Below, one piece after another: positions 6,515 through 12,904 of a stretch of DNA of 17,862 bases (positions are counted from its first letter, which is position 1; every line of letters starts with the position of its first letter). Source of the DNA: Candidatus Krumholzibacteriia bacterium (GTDB taxonomy: Bacteria > Krumholzibacteriota > Krumholzibacteriia > Krumholzibacteriales > Krumholzibacteriaceae). Both the position numbers and the translations under genes were made by a program. The DNA lies in assembly GCA_026387805.1 (NCBI GenBank), contig JAPLKY010000063.1, forward strand, positions 1 through 17,862, written 5' to 3'. Below the pieces are notes generated by a model that did no database searches, was not told where the DNA came from, and saw nothing but the letters and a program-made list of their open reading frames with translations.

Positions 6515-8062
6515 CTACGGTTTGAGAAGCTTCTTCGCTTTCCAGAAGTCGATCCGTTTCTTGAACGCCTTCGAAAGGGAATCGTCGGGATGCACCTGCA
6601 TGTATTTCTCGTACATCTGCGAGGCATTCACCCAGTAATTGTTCCGGTCGTACAGTTGCCCGAGATCGGCGTAAACCCACGGCATCTCGCGCCGCACCCT
6701 CCCATTGTCGATATTGACGAGCTTCTGGAGGGCGCCGATCTGACCCTTCTCGTTGCCCGCATCGCGGTGCGCCCGGAACAGGATCGTGAAGAGTCCGAAA
6801 TCCTTCGGGCGCTGCTGAGCGACTCTCGCGAGATACGCTGCCGCGTCGAACGGCTTGTGCGCCGTATAGAGGAAAACGCCGCGCTGGTAATCCAACTCGA
6901 CGGGCGCGATTATCTTCGCGAGATCGGGCGTTTCGAGGATCGCGAATCCCGCTTCCAGCTTGCCGGCGTCGGCGAGCACTCGGGCGAGCTGAAAGAATCC
7001 CTTGAGATACTCGCCGTCGAGCCGGTATGCGCCGAGGAGCGCCTCGCGGCATTCGGGGCCCTTGTCCTCGAAGCCCCGCGCGACCGCGAGCGAGAAATAG
7101 AGGCCCGCGTCGTCCTTCGTCGTGCCGATGATCCCGTCATAGATGGCCGCGGCCGACGCGTAGCGTTTCGCGCCGAGAGAATCCTCCGCCCGGATCATGC
7201 TCCGCCACTTCTCCGGCGGGGGGGGGGCGAGATCGCCGGGCTTCGCGAGAGCTTCGCGGATCACGTCGCCGTAGAATCTGAGATCCATGGGAACCTGATT
7301 GTTCTGGTTCGAGAGATTCACCGTGACGATCTTCGCTTTCACGTTCCGCGTGCCGAGCTCCTTGATGAACTCGAGGAGCGATTTCGTCCCCGCACGATAG
7401 CTCTGGTTCGCGAGCTTCATCGCCGGGAAATAGGAGAGATCGATGTCGATGATCGCGTTCTCCCCCTCGGCGAGCGTGAGATCGGCGAGACGCGTGATCG
7501 TGAGCGGGATCCCGGCGATCGTGCCCGTGATGAATTTCCCTTCCGCCTTGAAATCGCTCACCGCCGCCGCCGGGAATCTCCTGCGCGTGATCAGGAACTT
7601 CTTGTAGACGTCGACCGGATCCTCCCCGACGGGACGGATTGTGGGGATGACCCAGATCACGCGTTGATACATGCCCGCCATGTACCCGAGGCTCACCGTG
7701 CCGCCGCGCTCGATAAGGGGCCCGATCTCCTCGAGCACCTTCACGTTGCGGCGTCTGAGGTGCCCCGCCGCGTTCTCCATGTCCTTCATCAGGCTCGCCG
7801 GGAATATGGCCATGTCGTCGGAAGGATCGATATGCACGAGAACCGATGCCCTCGCGTTGTTCGCCGCCCACGCCCTGAGCGCATCGACGTTGTTTTCGAC
7901 CTTGATGACCTTCTTGACCGGGTTCTTCCCCGCGACGGGACCTCCCCCCCTCCCGCATCCCGCGCAAAGGGCGGCAATCAGGAGCGCGCTCGCCGCTCCC
8001 AGAATGACGGGGCGAGTGAAACGCGGCACATACACGGAGCGGGCGAGATGATTGATGTTCAT
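6515..8062 (-). CDS. TPR-containing lipoprotein
   Basis: A 515-residue protein I cannot assign to a named family. It has a lipoprotein signal ending 'ALLIAALCAGC' with the lipidated cysteine at C36; the -3 residue is cysteine instead of the usual leucine. Residues about 50-270 form a mixed alpha/beta domain ('SVLVHIDPSDDMAIFPASLM', 'GTVSLGYMAGMY') of unknown role. A proline stretch near 279-283 leads to TPR-like helical pairs to the C-terminus ('AAIYDGIIGTTKDDAGLYFSLA', 'WVYADLGQLYDRNNYWVNASQMYEKY'). TPRs usually hold protein partners, so an envelope scaffold is plausible. The start ATG (8060-8062) has GGAGGAG five bases upstream. The proline stretch is encoded by a ten-base homopolymer that could slip. 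The open frame continues upstream to 9673, but that is antisense to the repeat gene and not real. Confidence 0.85.
   Translation of the reverse strand: MNINHLARSVYVPRFTRPVILGAASALLIAALCAGCGRGGGPVAGKNPVKKVIKVENNVDALRAWAANNARASVLVHIDPSDDMAIFPASLMKDMENAAGHLRRRNVKVLEEIGPLIERGGTVSLGYMAGMYQRVIWVIPTIRPVGEDPVDVYKKFLITRRRFPAAAVSDFKAEGKFITGTIAGIPLTITRLADLTLAEGENAIIDIDLSYFPAMKLANQSYRAGTKSLLEFIKELGTRNVKAKIVTVNLSNQNNQVPMDLRFYGDVIREALAKPGDLAPPPPEKWRSMIRAEDSLGAKRYASAAAIYDGIIGTTKDDAGLYFSLAVARGFEDKGPECREALLGAYRLDGEYLKGFFQLARVLADAGKLEAGFAILETPDLAKIIAPVELDYQRGVFLYTAHKPFDAAAYLARVAQQRPKDFGLFTILFRAHRDAGNEKGQIGALQKLVNIDNGRVRREMPWVYADLGQLYDRNNYWVNASQMYEKYMQVHPDDSLSKAFKKRIDFWKAKKLLKP
7218..7227. repeat. G10 homopolymer (C10 in the coding strand)
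   Basis: Ten identical bases in a row inside the TPR lipoprotein gene, encoding part of a four-proline run at about residue 280. Gain or loss of one base would shift the frame and remove the whole TPR region. It is the longest mononucleotide run I noticed in the window. Confidence 0.9.
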
Positions 8063-8108
8063 AGATTCTCCTCCGACGACGCTTCTGTTTGAGGTCGATA
8101 ACCCATAA

Positions 8109-8137
8109 ATATTAAAATATATATGCTGCATTGTCAA
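8109..8137 (-). promoter_or_regulatory. promoter for the TPR lipoprotein gene
   Basis: A perfect TTGACA -35 (8132-8137 on the minus strand) with a 17-base spacer to TAATAT (8109-8114), in an AT-rich patch that stands out against the GC-rich surroundings. The predicted transcript has a leader of about 40 bases containing the GGAGGAG ribosome site. Confidence 0.6.
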
Positions 8138-8153
8138 ACGAAGCGATCCGGGG

Positions 8154-8203
8154 GGACCGCCCGGTCGCGCAAGCCCGGCGGTCCGAGGCGGTCCGCATTT
8201 TAT
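8154..8203 (+). terminator. terminator-like hairpin with a duplicated 3' arm between divergent promoters
   Basis: GGACCGCCCGG (8154-8164) pairs with CCCGGCGGTCC (8174-8184), eight base pairs plus two after a mismatch. A second copy of the 3' arm, GGCGGTCC, follows at 8187-8194 and is itself followed by TTTTATTT. On the plus strand it reads like an intrinsic terminator with two alternative stems. It sits between the promoters of the TPR lipoprotein and the repeat protein, so it could insulate one from the other. Confidence 0.4.
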
Positions 8204-8206
8204 TTC

Positions 8207-8235
8207 TTCTGACGCCGTATCGCACGTGATACTAT
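8207..8235 (+). promoter_or_regulatory. extended -10 promoter for the secreted repeat protein gene
   Basis: TACTAT (8230-8235) is preceded by TGA, giving an extended -10, with a weak -35 TTCTGA (8207-8212) at a 17-base spacing. The expected start site is about 45 bases before the ATG. Confidence 0.45.
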
Positions 8236-8287
8236 CCGCCCGAGAAATCTTCCCGCATGCTCGATTAATCCGATAGGGGGACGAGCG

Positions 8288-10273
8288 ATGATGAGAAACG
8301 GCAGAATCGTCTTCATGCTTTTCGCCGTCGCGATGATCGCGACCGCGCCGTCGCCGCGCGCCGATTGGGTGAGCGACGGGATAGCCGTCTGCACCATGCC
8401 CAATGCTCAGGACACTCCCGCAATCGCCTCGGACGACGCGGGCGGAGCGATCATTGTCTGGCGCGATCTCCGCGCCGGCGTCAATACCGATATCTACGCC
8501 CAGCGGGTTGACGACGACGGGGCCGTCCTGTGGCTCGCGGACGGCATGCCGGTGTGCACGGCCAATAATACCCAGTCGTTCCCGCTCATCGTTCCCGACG
8601 GTTCGGGGGGAGCGATCGTCGCATGGCAGGATTTCCGCAGCAACAACGTGCTCGATATCTACGCGCAAAGACTCAACTCCTCGGGCTATATCCAATGGAC
8701 CGCCCAGGGCGTGGCCGTCTGCACGGGAAAGACGAGTCTCGCGCTGGGCTCGATCATCCCGGACGGATCGGGCGGCGCCATCATCGCGTGGTCCGATCGC
8801 CGCAACGCCACCAATGACATCTTCGCCCAGAGAATCGACGCGGCCGGCGCGGTCCAGTGGACGGCGAACGGCGTGGCCGTATGCGCGGCGGCCGGTTCCC
8901 AGGTATTGCCCGCCCTCGCGTCGGACGAAGCCGGCGGCGCGATCGTTTCGTGGCAGGACAATCGCGGCGGCGTCAACGATATCTACGCGCAGAGGGTCGA
9001 CGCGGCCGGCGCGGCCCAGTGGACGGCGGATGGCATCGTCATCTGCAATGCCGCGCAGCAGCAGACGGGAGCCCAGGTTATCCCGGACGGCGGGGGAGGC
9101 GCCATCATCGCCTGGAACGACCGCCGCAACACGGTGGACTACGATGTATACGCGCAGCGGATCGCCTCGAGCGGCGCTCCCCTGTGGACCGCAAACGGCG
9201 TCATCGTCTCCGCGACGATGTATAACCAGACGAGCTGCAGGCTCGTTCAGGGCGGCGCGGGAGAGGCGATCGTCGCATGGATCGATCTCCGCACCGGCAA
9301 CGTCGAGGACGTCTATGCCCAGAAGCTCAACTCGAGCGGAACCGCGCAGTGGACGGCGAACGGCGTCGCCGTCTGCGCCGCCGCCAATCGCCAGCTCAAC
9401 GTCCAGCTCGTCCAGAGTGTATCGCAAGGAGCCGTCGCGGTCTGGGAGGACGAGCGAAGCGGAGCCGCCGCCTGGGACGTGTACGCCCAGGGGATCGACG
9501 CAAACGGCTCCATGGCCTGGACGGCGAACGGCGTCGCCGTATGTCAGGCCGCGGCGAACCAAACGACTCCCCAGCTCGCCCCCGACGGCGTGGGGGGAGC
9601 GGTCATCGCGTGGAAAGAGGATCGCAACGGCAACTCCGACATCTACTCCCAGAGAGTCGACGCCGCGGGCCATACGGTCGTGGCCACGCTGCTGCAGAGC
9701 TATTCGGCCGCCGCGAGCGGCACGGAGATCAAGATCGAATGGACCCTCTCGGGAGCGGCGGCGAATATCGAATTCTACGTCCTGCGCGCGCGCGAGGAAC
9801 CGGACGCGTTCGTCGAAATCGCCGCCGGCGCGTTCCCCGAAGCTCCCGGGATCTCGCTCGCGGGAAACGGAACGGCATTCTCATTCACCGACGGGACATG
9901 CGAGCCCGGGGCAACCTACCGCTATCGCGTCGACGCGCGCGAAGGCGGCACGCGAAGAACGCTTTTCGAAACGAGCCCGGTCGCGATTCCGGCGGCGCCG
10001 ATCGCGCTCTACCAGAATCAGCCCAATCCGTTCAATCCGTCGACCACCATCCGGTATTTTACGAGCGGCGAATGCGACGTCTCGCTCGAGGTGTACGACA
10101 TCGCCGGGAGTCTCGTTCGCCGGCTCGAAAGCGGACGCGCCGCCGGAGGGATGCGCGCCGTCGAATGGAACGGGCTCGACGACCGCGGAAATCGCTCGAG
10201 CGCCGGCGTGTACTTTTACCGGCTCAGGGCCGGCAAGGACGCGCTCTCGCGCAAGATGATCCTCGTTCGCTGA
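8288..10273 (+). CDS. secreted repeat protein, probable beta-propeller, with FlgD-Ig-like C-terminal domain
   Basis: A 661-residue exported protein. Residues 1-25 are a signal peptide. Residues 27-465 are eight repeats of 54-56 residues, each beginning W-x-A-x-G-V-x-V-C, then 'DGxGGAIIAWxDxR' and 'DIYAQRVDAAG'. The repeat tryptophans fall at 27, 82, 137, 191, 245, 300, 355 and 411. This length and the strand-rich pattern fit propeller blades, which is inference. A Fn3/Ig-like region follows (about 467-567), then a FlgD-Ig-like domain (about 572-661: 'YQNQPNPFNPSTTIRYF', 'VEWNGLDDRGN', 'SAGVYFYRL', 'KMILVR'). This C-terminal form is common in surface or secreted proteins of FCB bacteria and resembles sorting domains. 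The ATG at 8288 has TAGGGGG seven bases upstream; a second ATG follows directly. Ligand unknown. Confidence 0.9.
   Translation: MMRNGRIVFMLFAVAMIATAPSPRADWVSDGIAVCTMPNAQDTPAIASDDAGGAIIVWRDLRAGVNTDIYAQRVDDDGAVLWLADGMPVCTANNTQSFPLIVPDGSGGAIVAWQDFRSNNVLDIYAQRLNSSGYIQWTAQGVAVCTGKTSLALGSIIPDGSGGAIIAWSDRRNATNDIFAQRIDAAGAVQWTANGVAVCAAAGSQVLPALASDEAGGAIVSWQDNRGGVNDIYAQRVDAAGAAQWTADGIVICNAAQQQTGAQVIPDGGGGAIIAWNDRRNTVDYDVYAQRIASSGAPLWTANGVIVSATMYNQTSCRLVQGGAGEAIVAWIDLRTGNVEDVYAQKLNSSGTAQWTANGVAVCAAANRQLNVQLVQSVSQGAVAVWEDERSGAAAWDVYAQGIDANGSMAWTANGVAVCQAAANQTTPQLAPDGVGGAVIAWKEDRNGNSDIYSQRVDAAGHTVVATLLQSYSAAASGTEIKIEWTLSGAAANIEFYVLRAREEPDAFVEIAAGAFPEAPGISLAGNGTAFSFTDGTCEPGATYRYRVDAREGGTRRTLFETSPVAIPAAPIALYQNQPNPFNPSTTIRYFTSGECDVSLEVYDIAGSLVRRLESGRAAGGMRAVEWNGLDDRGNRSSAGVYFYRLRAGKDALSRKMILVR
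8366..9682 (+). repeat. eight in-frame ~165-bp coding repeats
   Basis: Each unit encodes 54-56 residues starting at a conserved tryptophan. The codons for W-T-A-N-G-V are strongly alike between units (for example TGGACGGCGAACGGCGT near 8857, 9350 and 9520), suggesting recent internal duplication or conversion. Units diverge most just after the cysteine position. Confidence 0.85.
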
Positions 10274-10303
10274 TATGGATCTAACTCAGAAAGGGAGCAT
10301 GCG

Positions 10304-11509
10304 ATGCTGCGCCACCTTCTCCGCCGCAATGACGCGAAGATCATTCTCCTGATCATGGACGGGCTCGGAGACATCCGGACCGCGGAATTTCCGAAAACGC
10401 CGCTCGAGACGGCCCGAAAACCGAATCTCGACGCTCTCGCGCGCGAGGGGCTCTGCGGGAGGAGCCAGCCCATATCGTACGGCGTCACGCCGGGGAGCGG
10501 ACCCGCGCATTTCGCGCTCTTCGGATACGACCCGCTCGCGAGCGAGAACGACGTCGGGCGCGGCGTGCTCGAGGTGCTCGGCACGGGCTACGAGCTCGAG
10601 CGGGACGACATCGCAATCCGGGGAAATCTCGCGACGGTCGACCCGAACGGCATCCTCACCGACCGGCGGGCGGGACGCATTCCCCACGAGGAATGCATCC
10701 GCATCTGCGCGAAGCTCCAGGACGGGATCACCGAACTCGAGGGCGTGAAGATCGTCATTATGCCGGTGCGCGAATACCGCTTCGGGGTCGTCCTGAGCGG
10801 CATCCGGCTCTCTCCCGAGGTCGAAGAGACCGACCCGCAGCTCACGGGCAGGGCGCCGCTCCCCCCCATCGCGCGGGTGCCCGAGGCGAAGCGGACTGCC
10901 GGGATCATCGCGAAGTTCGTCGATCGGTGCAACGCGATTCTCGCCGACGAGAAGAGGGCGAACGCCGTTCTCATGCGCGGCATATCGCGAAAGCCTACGA
11001 TCGAAACGCTGCAGGAGAGGACGATGCTCCGGCCCGCCGCCGTTGCCGCCTATCCTCTCTACCGCGGCGTGGCGAAACTTTGCGGCATGGATCTCGTCGA
11101 CACGGGTTTTTCGATCAAGGAGGAGTTCGAGGCGATCCGTTCCGTGTACGGGAAGGACTACGATTTCTTCTTCATACACGTCAAGAAGACCGATTCGTTC
11201 GGCGAGGACGGCAACTTCGAGGGAAAGACGAAGATCATCGAGGAGGTCGACGCACACCTTCCGCTCCTGCTCGATCTCAAGCCCGACGTGATCGTCGTGA
11301 CGGGGGATCATTCGACGCCGTGCGCCCTCAAGGCCCACTCGTGGCACCCGGTGCCGTTTCTCATCAATTCAAAGGCGTGCGGGATCGACGACGCGCGGAT
11401 CTTCACCGAGGGAGAGTGCGATCGGGGAGGCCTCGGCGTGTTCCCCGCGACCGCGATCATGGCTCTCGCGCTCGCGAACGCGGGAAAGCTCAAGAAGCAC
11501 GGGGCTTGA
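10304..11509 (+). CDS. apgM: 2,3-bisphosphoglycerate-independent phosphoglycerate mutase, archaeal type
   Basis: This enzyme interconverts 3- and 2-phosphoglycerate in glycolysis and gluconeogenesis and belongs to the alkaline-phosphatase superfamily. The 401-residue length matches the archaeal-type (ApgM) branch and is shorter than the ~510-residue GpmI. Seen: metal-binding 'IMDGLGD' (D19), the phosphorylated serine in 'VTPGSGPAHFALFGYDP' (S65), 'DRRAGRI' (120-126), 'HVKKTDSFGEDG' (H292, D297), 'VTGDHSTPC' (D335, H336) and 'HSWHPVPFLI' (H345, H348). The full two-metal set appears present. The start has GGGAG six bases upstream and lies 30 bases after the repeat-protein stop, so read-through from that gene is possible. 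The gene overlaps the convergent metallo-hydrolase by 20 bases. Confidence 0.95.
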   Translation: MLRHLLRRNDAKIILLIMDGLGDIRTAEFPKTPLETARKPNLDALAREGLCGRSQPISYGVTPGSGPAHFALFGYDPLASENDVGRGVLEVLGTGYELERDDIAIRGNLATVDPNGILTDRRAGRIPHEECIRICAKLQDGITELEGVKIVIMPVREYRFGVVLSGIRLSPEVEETDPQLTGRAPLPPIARVPEAKRTAGIIAKFVDRCNAILADEKRANAVLMRGISRKPTIETLQERTMLRPAAVAAYPLYRGVAKLCGMDLVDTGFSIKEEFEAIRSVYGKDYDFFFIHVKKTDSFGEDGNFEGKTKIIEEVDAHLPLLLDLKPDVIVVTGDHSTPCALKAHSWHPVPFLINSKACGIDDARIFTEGECDRGGLGVFPATAIMALALANAGKLKKHGA

Positions 11510-12902
11510 TCCGGAACGTCGAAGCCAGCTGCTCCAGGTATGCCATGTTCTCAAGCGCCTTCTTCCCGTTGCCGCCGGCGTCCGTCATGAGCCTGATCGA
11601 ATAGATCTTGTCGCCGCGAATGACGAGCGCCCACGTCCAGATACCGCTTCCCGGAAGTCCCGCGGCGTCCTTCGAGTACCAGCTTCCGAACGAGGCGATC
11701 GCCTTCTCGCCGCCGACGTCGATCCGTTTCGATCCTTCGATCTTCATGTCGACGCCCCCCGTCTCGGAGTATCGCTTGACCACTTCCGCGACGTCCTGGA
11801 CGATCACCTCGCGGCTCGACGTCACTTTCCACTGCGTATCGATCTCGAGCGATCCTTCCTTCAGCGCCGCCGCCCAGCGGATGAAGCCGAGCTTCGCGTC
11901 GCCGCCGCCTTCCACGATCTGAAACTCCTCCGGCAATGCGAGAGCGAAGTCGGGCTGCACGACGCGCATCATCTCGCTCCGATAGACGGCCTGCACGTTG
12001 AACGGAAGAAGGTTGGGCTGGAGATACGCCTCGGCGCCCGTCATAACGATCGATGAGACCGCTTGCGCGAGCGGCACCATCCTCTGGATATCCTGCTCGC
12101 ACTGATTCCGGAGCGTCGTGATATATTTCGCTTCGGTCGCGAGCTCTTCGCCGCCGCATACCTTCCCTTGCCCCGGAACGATGTACGCGAACTTCGAAGC
12201 GCGGAGCCGGTCGAGCGCCGCGATCCAGTTGTCGAAATCGGCGCCCGGATCCCCCATGTTCGGATGATACCCGTTGCTCAAGAGACCTCCGACGAACGCG
12301 ATCCTGGCTTTCGGAACGATCACGACGCAGTCGCCCGCCGTATGCGCGGGGCCGAAAGAGCGGAGCACGACCTTGACGCCCCCGAGATCGATTTCGGTCT
12401 CGTCGCCGAAGGTCGTGTCCGGAGCCGTGATCCGCACGTCCCGGAGCAGCTCGTACGTATCCGCGCTTCGTTCCTTGTAGAATTCGAGATACGCGGGAGA
12501 GTACTTCAGGAGCGCGGCGCGCGTTTCGGGACGCGCCACGATGACGGCCCCCTGCGCCTTGAAAACCATGTTTCCCCATGCGTGATCGGGATGGTAGTGC
12601 GTATTCACGACGTATCTGACCGGCGCGCTCGTGACGGACCGGATCGCCGCGAGGAGCTCGTTCGCGAGCGCCGGCGTATATCGCGAATCGATCACGAGGA
12701 CGCCGTTATCCCCCACGACGAAGCCGCTGTTCGCGCCGAGACCTTCCACGGCCGTCGGCCCTTTCGCGATCATCGCGTAGACCCTGTCGGTCAGCTTCAC
12801 GAGACCCGTCGCGTCCAGGTTCTTCTTTCCGCAGCCGGAAACGACGAGCGCTCCGGACAGGATGAGCGGGAAGATAAGCGCGGGGAGCCGTTTCATGAAC
12901 AC
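11490..12902 (-). CDS. metallo-beta-lactamase-fold lipoprotein with incomplete second metal site
   Basis: A 470-residue lipoprotein: signal peptide ending 'ALVVSGC' with lipid on about C24, an MBL-fold domain (about 33-270) and a C-terminal domain of unknown role (about 300-470). The MBL motif 'THYHPDHAWGN' gives H102, H104, D106 and H107; 'GPAHTAGD' gives H187. The usual Asp/Cys ligand of motif 4 is replaced in 'AFVGGLLSN', and the final His of 'PGHG' is Q245 in 'PGQG'. So the first zinc site is complete but the second lacks two ligands. MBL-fold proteins hydrolyse esters, lactams, thioesters or phosphodiesters; no specific substrate can be named. The start is a GTG at 12902, two bases after the glycosyltransferase stop, or the ATG at 12896; GGAGGCAAGG lies just upstream. 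Confidence 0.87.
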   Translation of the reverse strand: MFMKRLPALIFPLILSGALVVSGCGKKNLDATGLVKLTDRVYAMIAKGPTAVEGLGANSGFVVGDNGVLVIDSRYTPALANELLAAIRSVTSAPVRYVVNTHYHPDHAWGNMVFKAQGAVIVARPETRAALLKYSPAYLEFYKERSADTYELLRDVRITAPDTTFGDETEIDLGGVKVVLRSFGPAHTAGDCVVIVPKARIAFVGGLLSNGYHPNMGDPGADFDNWIAALDRLRASKFAYIVPGQGKVCGGEELATEAKYITTLRNQCEQDIQRMVPLAQAVSSIVMTGAEAYLQPNLLPFNVQAVYRSEMMRVVQPDFALALPEEFQIVEGGGDAKLGFIRWAAALKEGSLEIDTQWKVTSSREVIVQDVAEVVKRYSETGGVDMKIEGSKRIDVGGEKAIASFGSWYSKDAAGLPGSGIWTWALVIRGDKIYSIRLMTDAGGNGKKALENMAYLEQLASTFRIKPRAS

Positions 12903-12904
12903 TG

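Noticed and set aside
6464..8092. Plus-strand open frame of 542 codons
   Set aside because: Exactly antisense to the TPR lipoprotein, with no ribosome site or domain.
8063..9673. Long minus-strand open frame upstream of the TPR lipoprotein, giving a 1052-residue reading frame
   Set aside because: It is antisense to the repeat-protein gene and only mirrors its repeats. The real start at 8062 has a ribosome site, signal peptide and promoter.
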